Shown here in pieces: positions 1 to 8,791 of a stretch of 64,000 nt of DNA. The position numbers and the translations under genes are program-made. Origin of the DNA: Synechococcus sp. PCC 7336 (GTDB lineage: Bacteria > Cyanobacteriota > Cyanobacteriia > Thermostichales > PCC-7336); assembly GCF_000332275.1 (NCBI RefSeq), contig NZ_CM001776.1:3718008-3782007 (forward strand). Reading direction: 5' to 3'. Every line of letters begins with the position of its first letter. Position 1 is the first letter of the stretch. The notes under the pieces were generated by a model. The model searched no databases. It was not told the origin of the DNA and was given only the letters and a program-made list of their open reading frames with translations.

Positions 1-185
1 TGCTGGAGATAGCCTAGGGCAGAACGCCTTGCGTCGCTCGCTATCCTCGCAAGTGACAAAAGTAAATCTTCGAGCTACTGCCTGAAAAGAATCTGAGTCG
101 ATTGGAAGTTCATTCAAATGGGCTCGGGCGATCGCTTATCCTGAGAACGGCTCAGTTGGATCCACTCGCATTGGAGGGAAAATTG

Positions 186-563
186 ATGGCTCGCCTATTC
201 GTGCTCATCGGGGCTATTTTGGCCGGGTTGTCGGTGGCAGGAGGAGCTTTCGGCGCTCATGCCCTAGCGGCGCAATTGGAGGAGAACGCCCTAGCTACGT
301 TCGAGACAGCGGCCCGCTATCAGATGTATCATGCCCTGGCCTTAGTCGCTGTCGGGCTATCGATCTATACAACTGGGGGGAATGGGCCTCTGATGGCCGC
401 TGGCATTGCCTTCTCCATCGGTGTTGTCTTCTTTTGCGGCTCTTTATATGTCCTCAGTCTCTCTGGCGTCAAGATCTTGGGGGCGGTAGCACCCATGGGT
501 GGGTTGGCGTTTATGGTGGGCTGGGTCTGTCTGGCGATCGCCAGTTGGAAGCTGCTCGCGTAG
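186..563 (+). CDS. DUF423 family small membrane protein
   Basis: This gene encodes 125 residues with four predicted hydrophobic segments. The N-terminus (MARLFVLIGAILAGLSV) and the following GAFGAHAL and ARYQMYHALAL motifs are typical of the DUF423 (YgdD-like) inner-membrane family, whose function is unknown. I chose the ATG at 186 over an upstream in-frame TTG at 102 because GGAGGG sits about 7 bases before the ATG and homology begins there. The length matches the family (about 120-130 residues). A tRNA gene follows on the same strand. No biochemical role can be assigned. Confidence 0.85.
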   Translation: MARLFVLIGAILAGLSVAGGAFGAHALAAQLEENALATFETAARYQMYHALALVAVGLSIYTTGGNGPLMAAGIAFSIGVVFFCGSLYVLSLSGVKILGAVAPMGGLAFMVGWVCLAIASWKLLA

Positions 564-643
564 CTCGTCCTCGGGTCGCTCGGCTAACTCTGTACCAATT
601 GCTTGGATGAGGTATTCTGTTGTGCTAGTTTAATGAGTGCTTT

Positions 644-716
644 GCTGGTGTAGCTCAGTTGGTAGAGCAGCTGATTTGTAATCAGCAGGTCGCAAGTTCG
701 AGTCTTGTCGCCAGCT
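644..716 (+). tRNA. tRNA-Thr (anticodon TGT)
   Basis: A full cloverleaf can be drawn. The 7-bp acceptor stem is GCTGGTG with CGCCAGC, the D-stem is GCTC/GAGC, the anticodon stem is GCTGA/TCAGC around loop TTTGTAA (anticodon TGT), and the T-stem is GCAAG/CTTGT around TTCGAGT. Base 716 is the discriminator T. CCA is not encoded. The gene lies next to a decayed defence island, which fits the common use of tRNA genes as integration sites, but I found no duplicated tRNA 3' end that would mark an attachment site. Confidence 0.96.
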
Positions 717-1060
717 TTAGTTTCCAGCCCCTGACTTAAGAATGAAGCACTACCTTGGCCTAAGTTAGGCTTATTGGGCACCTGGAAACCGATAATTATT
801 GAAATATTTTTAGGCCATCTCTAGGCCAGATGCGGAATGGACATTGACACGGCCGCTACGAGGCTGAAGGAAGTGCGGGCAAGTTTAGTTTTGTAGGTGA
901 GGGGCAAAGCGGGGCGACTGGTTTTGCGGGGGACATTCCCAGCAAAATCCGACAGCGATCGCATCTCCGCAATCGAAAATCAGGATAAAATCCAAAATTG
1001 CTTTAGGAGGCGATCGCCGAACCCTCGAGCACTGCCCCCTGAGCTGTTTATAGTCGGAAT
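717..1060. other. Gene-free stretch downstream of tRNA-Thr
   Basis: No convincing gene lies here. GTTTCCAG (720-727) and CTGGAAAC (782-789) form an inverted repeat that brackets a smaller GCCTAAGTTAGGC palindrome followed by TTATT, so a processing or termination structure after the tRNA is possible. One HIP1 octamer lies near 957. Nothing else is recognisable. Confidence 0.5.
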
Positions 1061-2437
1061 ATGAATGCAGTCGAAATCGAAGAAGCCGTTTCAAAGCTCG
1101 CTGAAGCCCCCTTCGACTCAGAGGCGTTCCCCTTTGCATTCCTCGAAGCCTTCGGCAACAAGCCGACGACCCTCAAGCGGCTCAAAAGCAAACGCAGTAG
1201 CTCGAACCAATCCGATCTGCCAGACGGCGTACTCCAGCGTAACAATATCCACCTGAAGGTTTGCCCGGAAGGGGAGGTAACCGCCACCCTCACAGCTTTG
1301 CGAGAGAGTCCAGCCACCACCAAATACAAGGCCAAGTTCATCCTCGCTACGGACGGCAAAAGTTTTGAGGCGGAAAACCTGGCCGATGGCGAGACGGTAG
1401 CCTGCGACTATTCCGACTTTCCCGACCACTTCGGTTTTTTCTTGCTGCTGGCGGGCATTACGACGGTCGAGCAGATCCGCGAGAATGCCTTTGACATTAA
1501 GGCAACGGGTCGCCTCAATCGCCTCTACTGCGAGCTGCTGAAGGAGAATCCAAACTGGGACACGGAGGATCGCCGGCAGGATCTGAACCACTTTATGGCC
1601 CGACTGATCTTCTGCTTCTTCGCTGAGGATACGAATATCTTTCACAGCAATGGCCTCTTTACGGCCACCGTCGAGCAGATGAGCGCGCGCGATTCCTCGA
1701 ATACCCACGAGGTGCTATCCGAGCTATTTCGGGCGATGAGTACCCCGATCGAGGCGCGGGAGGCTGCCCAGGTCCGCAATTGGGCCAATGGGTTTCCCTA
1801 TGTAAATGGGGGGCTCTTTTCTGGCGGTGTGGATGTGCCCCGCTTTAGCAAGATTGCTCGCTCTTACCTGCTGCATGTGGGCAATCTCGACTGGACGAAA
1901 ATCAACCCGGATATTTTCGGGTCGATGATTCAGGCGGTGGCGGATGAGAAGGAGCGCGGTGCTCTGGGGATGCACTACACCAGCGTGCCTAATATTCTGA
2001 AGGTGCTGAACCCACTTTTTTTGGATGACCTGCGTGCCCAGCTAGAGGCAGCAGGGGACAACTCGCGCAAGCTGCTGAATCTGCGGAAACGCATGGCCCG
2101 CATTCGGGTGTTTGACCCGGCCTGTGGGTCGGGGAATTTTTTGGTGATTGCCTACAAGGAGATGCGGGCGATCGCAGCGGAAATCGACCAGCGCCAGGGA
2201 GAACTCAATCGCAGATCCGAGATTCCCCTGACCAACTTTCGCGGCATCGAAATTCGCCATTTTTCCTGTGCTGACATGTACGATCCAAAACGCATGGACA
2301 CCGAGTTCCCGTTGGTCCGCGAAGCCCACGATCGCAACGACGAAGTGCTCGAACGCATCTACATCGGTCGCCGCTTCAAAAACGACACCGAGCGGCTAGA
2401 AAAACTCTTCGAGCTGTATACCAAAATGACTGCATAA
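1061..2437 (+). pseudogene. MmeI-like DNA methyltransferase with its central region deleted
   Basis: The 458-residue reading frame carries the N-terminal helical region of large single-chain adenine methyltransferases / type IIL enzymes. It continues through HYTSVPNILKVL (about 305-316) and the SAM-binding motif I DPACGSGNF (352-360) up to NFRGIEIRHFSCA. It then jumps straight to a C-terminal tail (DMYDPKRMD...LFELYTKMT) that in this family normally comes several hundred residues later. The catalytic NPPY motif IV and the target-recognition domain are absent, and full-length relatives are about 900 residues. The join, near 2265-2276, keeps the frame open. No PD-ExK nuclease motif is evident at the N-terminus. 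The product is very unlikely to methylate DNA. The family assignment is confident; the deletion is inferred from remembered family architecture, not from an alignment. Confidence 0.75.
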
Positions 2438-2457
2438 CCATACCCCTACTCAATCCC

Positions 2458-2709
2458 ATGATTCAGATTCAACTGAGCCTACCCGAAAGTGCCTTCTCCG
2501 CTCTCCGCAGCAGCCCCGACGAATTCGCCCAAGAACTACTCATTGCAGCGGTCGTCAAATGGTACGAAGTCGGGATGATTTCCCAGTCTAAAGCGGCTGA
2601 AATTGCCGGCATCAGCCGTCAAGCCTTTCTGCAAGCCCTCGATCGCTTTGAAGTTTCCCCCTTTCAGACCACCCCCGAAGACCTGAGCGAGGAAGTGCGC
2701 CGTGGGTAA
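2458..2709 (+). CDS. UPF0175 family antitoxin-like protein
   Basis: This 83-residue protein has the UPF0175 pattern: a short beta-start (IQIQLSLPESAF), then AQELLIAAVVKWYEVGMISQSKAAEI and a helix-turn-helix-like GISRQAFLQALDRF. Members usually precede a PIN-like DUF3368 gene, as here, and are predicted DNA-binding antitoxins. The stop overlaps the GTG start of the next gene by 8 bases, which suggests translational coupling. It lies 20 bp after the deleted methyltransferase. The toxin-antitoxin role is inferred from the pairing. Confidence 0.85.
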   Translation: MIQIQLSLPESAFSALRSSPDEFAQELLIAAVVKWYEVGMISQSKAAEIAGISRQAFLQALDRFEVSPFQTTPEDLSEEVRRG

Positions 2710-3187
2710 CCACTGGGTGGTGAATGCCTCCCCCATCATTAGCCTGACCGAGATTGACCGGGTTCACTTACTGCATGACCTCTCTGATGAAGTGGTGATT
2801 CCTCAAGGCGTTGCGGATGAAATCAACTTGGGCGGATACGTAGATGGTGCCGTGACGTGGCTCCAGCAAGCAGGCCAAGCCTTCATTCAGGCGGCTCCAG
2901 CAATTGACACCAGGGTTGCCAGTTGGGATCTGGGATTAGGAGAAAGCCAGGTGTTATCTTGGGTCATCAATCATACTGGATATGAAGCCATTATCGATGA
3001 CCTGGCCGCACGGAAAGCCGCCAAGATTCTCCAGATTCCCGTCCGGGGGACGTTGGCGATCGTCGTCCTTGCCAAACAGAGGGGATACATTTCATCAGCC
3101 AAGCAGGATTTAGAAAACCTTGTCCAGGTCGGTTTACGCATCAGCCCCGCCGTCCTCGCGCAAGCCTTGGCCCTAGCCGAAGAATAA
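2702..3187 (+). CDS. DUF3368 PIN-like toxin
   Basis: The protein is 161 residues with a GTG start inside the 3' end of the UPF0175 gene. The opening WVVNASPIISLTEI, the internal GLGESQVL (conserved acidic residue) and the late IIDDLAARKAA (acidic pair) are the usual acidic signatures of DUF3368/PIN-domain ribonucleases, which cleave RNA with a metal-bound acidic cluster. The length is normal and I see no damage, unlike several neighbouring genes. With the upstream gene it forms a probable type II toxin-antitoxin pair. No target is predictable. Confidence 0.85.
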   Translation: MGNHWVVNASPIISLTEIDRVHLLHDLSDEVVIPQGVADEINLGGYVDGAVTWLQQAGQAFIQAAPAIDTRVASWDLGLGESQVLSWVINHTGYEAIIDDLAARKAAKILQIPVRGTLAIVVLAKQRGYISSAKQDLENLVQVGLRISPAVLAQALALAEE

Positions 3188-3234
3188 TCACACCCTATCT
3201 GAACTATCACAACAGATTCTTAGAGGAAGAAGCC

Positions 3235-3279
3235 ATGCTGACCCTAGGGGACGACCATCTGACCCAGAAATATCAGTAA
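3235..3279 (+). other. 14-codon ORF with strong ribosome-binding site, possible gene remnant
   Basis: An AGAGGAAG sequence stands a few bases before an ATG that opens a 14-residue frame ending in LTQKYQ. The ending resembles the QKYQITIP start of AbrB-like antitoxins, so this may be the 5' stub of a lost antitoxin gene. The match is too short to be sure. Confidence 0.2.
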
Positions 3280-3300
3280 TCTTCTCTAAAATAATTGACC

Positions 3301-3621
3301 ATGAATCCGATTCTTCAACCCATCCTCAACCAGCTTAAACAAGACCTGAGCGCACTCTACGGCGATCGCCTCCGCCACCTTACCCTCTTCGGTTCCCAGG
3401 CTCGTGGAGAGGAAGAACCAGAGTCAGATATTGATGTGCTCGTAGTGTTGCGATCGCCTGTCAATCCTGGCGAAGAAATCAAACGCACAGGCAAAATTGT
3501 TGCCGATCTTTCTCTTCATCACGATGTGGTGATTAGCTGCCTCTTCATGGACGAAACCCACTACCAAACCCGCAACAGTGCTCTGCTTCGCAATATCCGA
3601 AACGAAGGAGTTTTGCTATGA
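3301..3621 (+). CDS. MNT-domain nucleotidyltransferase (antitoxin of a HEPN/MNT pair)
   Basis: This minimal nucleotidyltransferase of 106 residues contains GSQARG (31-36) followed by D43 and D45 in SDIDVLVVL, the catalytic GSx(10)DxD pattern. MNT proteins of this kind neutralise HEPN RNase toxins by adding AMP to them. The ATG at 3301 is preferred to a TTG two codons earlier. The 3' end overlaps the following HEPN start by 4 bases (ATGA). The gene looks intact although its partner is broken. Confidence 0.88.
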   Translation: MNPILQPILNQLKQDLSALYGDRLRHLTLFGSQARGEEEPESDIDVLVVLRSPVNPGEEIKRTGKIVADLSLHHDVVISCLFMDETHYQTRNSALLRNIRNEGVLL

Positions 3622-3859
3622 CTGACGAGCAACGAGAACTCCTGCTCAAAGCTCAGCAAAGTCTAGAAGCGGCAAAACTCCTGCTCGCCAACTATTACCC
3701 AGACTATGCCACCTCCCGCGCCTACTACACCATGTTCTACATTGCCGAAGCCTTTCTAGAAGGCGACTGAATGCCGTCACAACCGACCAAGCCACAGAAC
3801 AAATTTACCGCGCCGAACAGTTTTTGGAACTTGCAATTCAGGAGATTGGCACAATATGA
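3618..3859 (+). pseudogene. HEPN-domain toxin, internally deleted and frameshifted
   Basis: The ATG at 3618 opens a 50-residue frame typical of the HEPN N-terminus (ELLLKAQQSLEAAKLLL, then RAYYTMFYIAEAFLEG) that stops at 3768-3770. In the next frame, directly after, come 30 residues (NAVTTDQATEQIYRAEQFLE and the tail) that read as the usual HEPN C-terminus and end at 3857-3859. About 50-60 central codons, including the Rx4-6H catalytic motif, are missing and the two halves are out of frame. The toxin should therefore be dead while its MNT partner survives. The HEPN identification rests on both halves and on the neighbouring gene. Confidence 0.75.
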
Positions 3860-4218
3860 GCAAACCCACTGCGATTCCTTCTGTTTCTGTCACCTACAGC
3901 CAAGATGGCAGTTCCACGCGGTCGAATGAACTCGGGATGCGCCCGATGCAGGAACGGGCCTACCAAAAGCGCGGCGAACAGTACCTTCTAATCAAATCGC
4001 CCCCGGCCTCCGGCAAGAGTCGGGCGCTCATGTTCATCGCCCTCGACAAACTAGAGAATCAGGGACTCAAGCAAGCCATCATTGTTGTGCCAGAGAAAGC
4101 GATCGGCTCTAGCTTCCACGACGAGCCGCTGAGCCAGTTCGGTTTTTGGGCAGATTGGTGCGTCGAACCCCTGTGGAACCTCTGCGACGCCCCTCTTTGC
4201 TGTTATTCGAACTGGTGA
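3856..4218 (+). pseudogene. DEAD/DEAH helicase, N-terminal fragment
   Basis: The 120-residue frame contains RPMQERAYQKR and a Walker A-type PPASGKSRALMF (about 49-60), followed by the AIIVVPEKAIG block of superfamily 2 helicases found in restriction-like systems. The sequence is family-like up to WNLCDAP and then ends in an unrelated tail. There is no DEAD/DEAH box and no second RecA domain, so this is a 5' stub of a much longer gene. The start overlaps the end of the HEPN remnant (ATGA). The truncation end abuts pgk, which points the other way. Confidence 0.65.
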
Positions 4219-4226
4219 GGCGATCG

Positions 4227-5444
4227 CTAGGCGTCAGTCAGTGCCGCGATACCGGGCAACACCTTGCCTTCCAAGAGCTCCAGGCTGGCACCGCCCCCCG
4301 TAGAAATGTGGCTCATCTTGTCAGCCACACCGACCTTTTCAACCGCTGCCACAGAGTCGCCACCGCCAATAATGGTGACGGTTCCCGTTTCGGTCAGGTT
4401 CGCTAGAGAAGTGGCGATCGCCTCCGTTCCCTTGGCAAACCGATCGAATTCGAATACCCCCATCGGACCATTCCAGATAACGATGCCGCAGCCTTCTAAT
4501 GCCGCTTGGAAGGTCTTCACTGCATCGGGGCCAATATCCAACCCCATCCAACCAGCGGGAATCGCATCCACACTCACGGTTTTCGCGTTAGCATCGGGGG
4601 CAAAGTTATCGGCCACCACCACATCGGTGGGCAGCAGCAGCTCGACGCCTCGCTCTTTAGCCTTAGCCTCCAGAGCCTGAGCCAACTCCAACTTGTCCTC
4701 TTCCACCAAAGACTTGCCCACACTGAGACCGCGAGCCTTGTAGAACGTAAAAATCATGCCGCCGCCGACTATTAACTTGTCCACCTTCTCCAGCAAAGTT
4801 TCAATCACACCGATTTTGCTAGAAACCTTCGATCCCCCCACGATCGCCACCAACGGACGCTTGGGAGCTTCAATCGCCCCTTGCAAAAATTGCAACTCTT
4901 TCTCCATCAAAAAGCCCGCCACAGAAGGGGAGAGATATTCCGTCACCCCTGCGGTCGAGCTGTGGGCGCGGTGGGCAGTGCCGAAGGCATCGTTAACGTA
5001 CAGATCGGCCACAGAAGCTAGCGCTTTGGCAAAGTCGGGGTCGTTCTTTTCTTCGCCCGCATGAAACCGAACGTTCTCCAGCAAAATGACTTGGCCGTTG
5101 CTCATCGAATCAACTAAGCTTTTGACCTCATCGCCAATGCAGTCGTTTGGCTTCTTCACCTCTTGCCCCAGAACCTCGGAAAGACGAGTCGCTATGGGGG
5201 TCAGACGCATGTCCTCTTTGACTTGTCCCTTAGGACGACCGAAGTGACTGGCCAAAATCACTTTGGCCCCCGCACCGCTCAAAGCTTGGATGGTGGGCAG
5301 GGCAGTGCGGATGCGGGTGTCGTCTGTAATGGTGCCGCTGCCATCGAGAGGAACGTTGAAGTCAGCCCGCACTAACACCCGTTTACCTGCTAATTCGATC
5401 GCGGCAGGACCTTCGAGAAGATTGGCAAGTGACAACTTGGACAT
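4227..5444 (-). CDS. pgk: Phosphoglycerate kinase
   Basis: This enzyme catalyses the reversible phosphoryl transfer between 1,3-bisphosphoglycerate and ADP, and serves the Calvin cycle and glycolysis in cyanobacteria. The 405-residue protein has the expected length. It carries the N-terminal substrate-binding VRADFNVPL, the conserved SHFGRPKG and LLENVRFH segments, and the C-terminal nucleotide-binding [14 protein letters not shown] chose the ATG at 5444 over a GTG four codons upstream because MSKLSLANL matches the family start. It is transcribed alone and convergently with the truncated helicase. It looks fully functional in the middle of an otherwise decayed region. Confidence 0.97.
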   Translation of the reverse strand: MSKLSLANLLEGPAAIELAGKRVLVRADFNVPLDGSGTITDDTRIRTALPTIQALSGAGAKVILASHFGRPKGQVKEDMRLTPIATRLSEVLGQEVKKPNDCIGDEVKSLVDSMSNGQVILLENVRFHAGEEKNDPDFAKALASVADLYVNDAFGTAHRAHSSTAGVTEYLSPSVAGFLMEKELQFLQGAIEAPKRPLVAIVGGSKVSSKIGVIETLLEKVDKLIVGGGMIFTFYKARGLSVGKSLVEEDKLELAQALEAKAKERGVELLLPTDVVVADNFAPDANAKTVSVDAIPAGWMGLDIGPDAVKTFQAALEGCGIVIWNGPMGVFEFDRFAKGTEAIATSLANLTETGTVTIIGGGDSVAAVEKVGVADKMSHISTGGGASLELLEGKVLPGIAALTDA

Positions 5445-5808
5445 GACTGCGGGCACCCTATAAGGTTATGACTACTTAACATTTGAAAACATTCTACCGG
5501 ACTGCGGCTCGCCTGTGATGATGAATTGCGAAACCTATGCTAGGCAAAGGGTTGAGAGATCTACATAGGTGGCTCTACCAGATCTCTCTTGCAAATCGGC
5601 GCACACCCGCGCATTTCAAAAGACTTCAAGCTCAATTGCCTATCCCCCTTGCGCTGTCAAAAATTTTCACCTAATATCGGGGCCTTCAAAAATGACAGAC
5701 TACGCTCGAGCTGGCTTGCGATCCCAGTCATAGCAGGACTTCAAGCCTTTGCAGCAAGTCAAGTTTATAGTGATAGTATTCCTGTCTTCATTAGGAGCCC
5801 CGGAGTTC
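5445..5808. other. Divergent intergenic region between pgk and a MerR-like gene, with a hairpin
   Basis: No gene is supported. GAGAGATCT (5554-5562) and AGATCTCTC (5580-5588) form a 9-bp stem with an inner GGT/ACC pairing in the loop. It lies in the leader or promoter region of the divergent genes and its function is unknown. AGGAG at 5793-5797 is the ribosome-binding site for the next gene. Confidence 0.5.
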
Positions 5809-6354
5809 GTGGTTCGCAAATTTACCCGCCAGGAGGTCTCGAATCTCACGGGCATGAATTCTGTCAATCTCAGCTATTGGGAGAAGGTTGGCCTGGTTAT
5901 ACCAGAAAAAATCGGCAATCCTAGTTGCCCGATCTTGGCTTATACAGGCGAGCAGCTTCTACAACTCAAGCTCATCCAGAGTCTCGGAGAGCGGCTCCCT
6001 CTCCCAGAAATCCGACGGATCCTGAACTTCCTACGCGATGGGGACTATGAGTTTTCGATCGTGCCAACAGAGCGCGATCGAGTTCCACAACAGATAAGTA
6101 GTGACGTGCTAGATCGAGAATTGCTTCGAGATATCAGTTATGAAGAATTGGAAGCACTAGCAGAATGTAAACTAGCCCCTGAGAATCAGTTGCTTTTAGA
6201 TGAACTTCTGAAGAAGAACGAAGAATCAGATCTTTCTGAGACTGAAGTTGCCGAACTAGATCGCTTGTTAGAACAAGCCGATCGTCTCACTCTGCTTAGA
6301 GCTCGTGCCAGATATACCTTAGAGCAAATAAACTACACAGAATCGAAGCTGTGA
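5809..6354 (+). CDS. MerR-type HTH protein fused to an HNH-partner domain
   Basis: I chose the GTG at 5809 because AGGAG lies 11 bases upstream and the HTH begins directly after it. The protein has 181 residues. Residues 1 to about 75 look like a MerR winged helix (TRQEVSNLTGMNSVNLSYWE, then VGLVIP). The C-terminal part (SYEELEALAECKLAPE, then LDRLLEQADRLTLLRARARYTLEQ) is the acidic/leucine-rich module that in cyanobacteria often stands alone before an HNH nuclease gene. An HNH gene does follow here, overlapping by 4 bases (GTGA). The pair may be a toxin-antitoxin or selfish unit. The fusion of an HTH to this module is notable. Confidence 0.65.
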   Translation: MVRKFTRQEVSNLTGMNSVNLSYWEKVGLVIPEKIGNPSCPILAYTGEQLLQLKLIQSLGERLPLPEIRRILNFLRDGDYEFSIVPTERDRVPQQISSDVLDRELLRDISYEELEALAECKLAPENQLLLDELLKKNEESDLSETEVAELDRLLEQADRLTLLRARARYTLEQINYTESKL

Positions 6355-6617
6355 GCACCTATATTCCAGTTGACCTACAGCGTCAGATCCGTACTTATTT
6401 CTCCAATTGCTGTGCTTATTGCCGAACAGCCGAATCCCTTACAGCAGTAACTTATGAATTTGAACATATTATCCCTCGCTCGGCAGCCACAGAGATTATT
6501 GGTTTGACACCAACAGGAAGAGCCACTACTATCGCGTTGAAAATGAATCGCCCGCAACTGACTCGCGTACGTAGAATATGGGTCAAACTAGGAATGCATC
6601 CGCCAAACTTCGGATGA
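6351..6617 (+). pseudogene. HNH endonuclease with internal deletion
   Basis: The GTG start overlaps the upstream stop. The N-terminal half is a standard cyanobacterial HNH nuclease: first zinc pair C21/C24 in CCAYC and catalytic FEHIIPRSA (37-45). It passes directly to ATEIIGLTPTGRATTIALKMNR and the C-terminal RVRRIWVKLG region. The central NLCLACxxCNxxK part, with the second zinc pair and the last HNH residue, is missing. The frame stays open across the join near 6486. At 88 residues it is about half the usual length (about 160). The nuclease should be inactive. Confidence 0.72.
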
Positions 6618-6701
6618 TTTTTGACTGGGACAAACAGACAAACACAATTGACATATCGTCAAACAGGTATTGCACTTGGTAAAGTTTCGCGGCGAACGGC
6701 A

Positions 6702-7760
6702 ATGAGGCGGCGACGGTTTGTGCAGGTGGCAAGCTTGGCTTCAGTTTGGACGGCTGGGGGATTGGTGCTCCTGCAACCGCGATCGCAGGCCATTACCCAA
6801 GACGGACGCTGGCCGCTGCTCGATCTGAGGGATTTTTCGCAACCGCTGCCCGAGCATTGGGTGACCCCCACCTCAGACTTCTACATTCAATCGGCGTTTG
6901 GCACGCCAGAGCTGGATCGCGATCGCTGGAAATTAGAGCTTTCGGGACTACTCGATCGCCCTCTCTCCCTCAGCTTTACCGATCTCCTCTCTCTCCCAGC
7001 CGAAGACATTTACTGGACGCTGGAATGTATCGGCAACCCGGCGGGAGGACAGTTGGCGGGCAACGCGCTGTGGCGGGGTACCCGGTTGCGACCCCTGCTA
7101 GAACGGGCGGGAGTGCGTCCCGAGGCGAGGGCATTTGCACTGCGATCGGCCGACGAGTACGAAACGGGGCTGTTGCGGCAGGAACTGCTGCAGGAGGATG
7201 TTTTTCTGGTCTATCGCATGAATGGCGAGCCGTTACCTCCAGAGCACGGCTATCCGGTCCGCATTTTCATCCCCGGCAAGTACGGCCAAAAGCAGCCGAA
7301 ATGGCTGACGCAGATAGAGGCGATCGCAGAACCGTTCCGGGGGTATTGGGAGCGACGGGGCTGGTCCGATCGAGCCCCCATTCTCACCCACGGGCTAGCG
7401 CGGCAGGTGCAGCGGCAGCGAGTATTTACCGGCAATAAGCGGGTGCAGTCGCCGCCGGGATGGGTGGCGATCGCCGGGATGGCGCTGGCCAGTAATGTAT
7501 GGATCGATCGAGTTGAAGTGAGTCGGGATGGCGGCAGTATCTGGGAGATCGCCGAACAGACACGACCCTCCACCCCTTACGAATGGACCGTATGGCGGCA
7601 CCAGTGGTTTTTCATTGCCCCAGGCCAGCACCAGCTCTTAGCGCGGGCAGTGGCTGGAGAGGACGTGCAGCCGCTGAACGATATCATCCCGCTAGATGGC
7701 AATCAGGCAATTCTACAGGTGCAGCTAGAGGTGAGCGATCGCAGCCCAGTTCTCCGATAG
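6702..7760 (+). CDS. Sulfite-oxidase-family molybdopterin oxidoreductase, Tat-exported
   Basis: The 352-residue protein begins [13 protein letters not shown], a twin-arginine-type signal, followed by a hydrophobic stretch to about residue 24. The body matches the SUOX-type molybdopterin domain: SFTDLLSLP, then YWTLECIGN, where C109 is the likely molybdenum ligand, then [22 protein letters not shown] and QPKWLTQI. The C-terminal part has the dimerisation-domain start [12 protein letters not shown]. The substrate (sulfite or another oxo compound) cannot be told. The 3' end overlaps the ctaB 3' end by 36 bp on the opposite strand. I took the ATG at 6702, next to the RR motif, over an upstream TTG. 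Confidence 0.85.
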   Translation: MRRRRFVQVASLASVWTAGGLVLLQPRSQAITQDGRWPLLDLRDFSQPLPEHWVTPTSDFYIQSAFGTPELDRDRWKLELSGLLDRPLSLSFTDLLSLPAEDIYWTLECIGNPAGGQLAGNALWRGTRLRPLLERAGVRPEARAFALRSADEYETGLLRQELLQEDVFLVYRMNGEPLPPEHGYPVRIFIPGKYGQKQPKWLTQIEAIAEPFRGYWERRGWSDRAPILTHGLARQVQRQRVFTGNKRVQSPPGWVAIAGMALASNVWIDRVEVSRDGGSIWEIAEQTRPSTPYEWTVWRHQWFFIAPGQHQLLARAVAGEDVQPLNDIIPLDGNQAILQVQLEVSDRSPVLR

Positions 7761-8693
7761 GGCACTGCTCAACTGCTGCGACAGCGGCAAGGTATCTAAA
7801 CCCATCGCCGCACACAATAGCATCATGTAATACAGCGAGTATTTGAACAGCGATCGCGCTAACTCCCGATCTTCAGGCTGCTGCAATAACTGCCAATTCT
7901 TGCGGATAAAGATCTCTCCCAAGCCCAAGGCGGCGATCGCGTAGACCCAGCCCAACTGATGCAGCGGAAATACGAGCAGCAAGGTAGCCGGTACCATCAG
8001 CAACGTGTAAACCATCATCTGCTGCGCGGTCGACTTGTCCCCCGCCACCACCGGCAACATCGGCACCTTCACCTGAGCGTATTCATCTCGCATCAGCAAT
8101 GCCAAGGCCCAGAAGTGGGGGGGGGTCCACAAAAAGATGATGAGAAACAGTGCCCAAGCTCCCCAATCCAGACCGCCCGTCACTGCCGCCCAACCCACTA
8201 ACGGGGGAATAGCACCTGCCGCACCGCCAATCACAATATTGAGGCTACTCGTGCGCTTGAGCCACAACGTGTAGATGGCCACGTAAAACCCGATCCCCGA
8301 CATGGCCAGCAGAGCAGCAGCGAGATTGGCATAGGTGGCGAGCAGACCGAAAGAGGCGATCGCCAACAGCCCCGCAAAGAGCAATGCATCTCTCGGATGC
8401 ACCCGCCCCGAGGGCAGCGGGCGGTGGCGGGTGCGCTCCATGTCGTAATCGATGTCGCGATCGTACCAGCAGTTAATGGTATTTGCTGCCGCAGAGGCCA
8501 GCGCTCCCCCCGCCAAGGTCGCCAACATTAAAAGGGGATCTACTCGACCTCCACCGGCCACCCACATGCCACCGGCAGTGGTAATCAGCAGCAGGACGAT
8601 AATGCGAGGTTTGGTGAGTTGGTAATAGCTTTCGAGGACTTGTCCCCAAGTGCGGTTGCGAGGGTTGGAGCTGTTGATAAAAGTATCGATCAT
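7725..8693 (-). CDS. ctaB: Protoheme IX farnesyltransferase (heme O synthase)
   Basis: This UbiA-family membrane prenyltransferase attaches a farnesyl group to heme B to make heme O for the respiratory oxidase. The protein is 322 residues with about nine membrane segments. It opens with [14 protein letters not shown] and has both aspartate-rich loops ([23 protein letters not shown], shown in part, and the later [12 protein letters not shown]). I preferred the ATG at 8693 to an upstream extension because homology starts near there. It lies 98 bp downstream of ctaA on the same strand, the usual heme A synthesis arrangement. The oxidase subunit genes are not in this window. Confidence 0.95.
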   Translation of the reverse strand: MIDTFINSSNPRNRTWGQVLESYYQLTKPRIIVLLLITTAGGMWVAGGGRVDPLLMLATLAGGALASAAANTINCWYDRDIDYDMERTRHRPLPSGRVHPRDALLFAGLLAIASFGLLATYANLAAALLAMSGIGFYVAIYTLWLKRTSSLNIVIGGAAGAIPPLVGWAAVTGGLDWGAWALFLIIFLWTPPHFWALALLMRDEYAQVKVPMLPVVAGDKSTAQQMMVYTLLMVPATLLLVFPLHQLGWVYAIAALGLGEIFIRKNWQLLQQPEDRELARSLFKYSLYYMMLLCAAMGLDTLPLSQQLSSALSENWAAIAHL

Positions 8694-8791
8694 AAGATCC
8701 AAAAGAGTGCGATGGGGATGGTTCGTCTGAGTCTCGGCAGTCACTGCACCCCGAACGAAATACTGAGTCGAGCAGAGACAGACCGCTAGGG

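Noticed and set aside
102-185. N-terminal extension of the DUF423 protein from a TTG start
   Set aside because: The extension lacks family resemblance, and the ATG at 186 has a strong ribosome-binding site.
584-781. A 65-codon minus-strand frame containing GDKTRTCDLLITNQLL
   Set aside because: It is the antisense of the tRNA-Thr gene, a well-known source of false protein annotations.
644-4218. tRNA-Thr as attachment site of an integrated island
   Set aside because: No integrase gene and no second copy of the tRNA 3' end were found around the eroded island.
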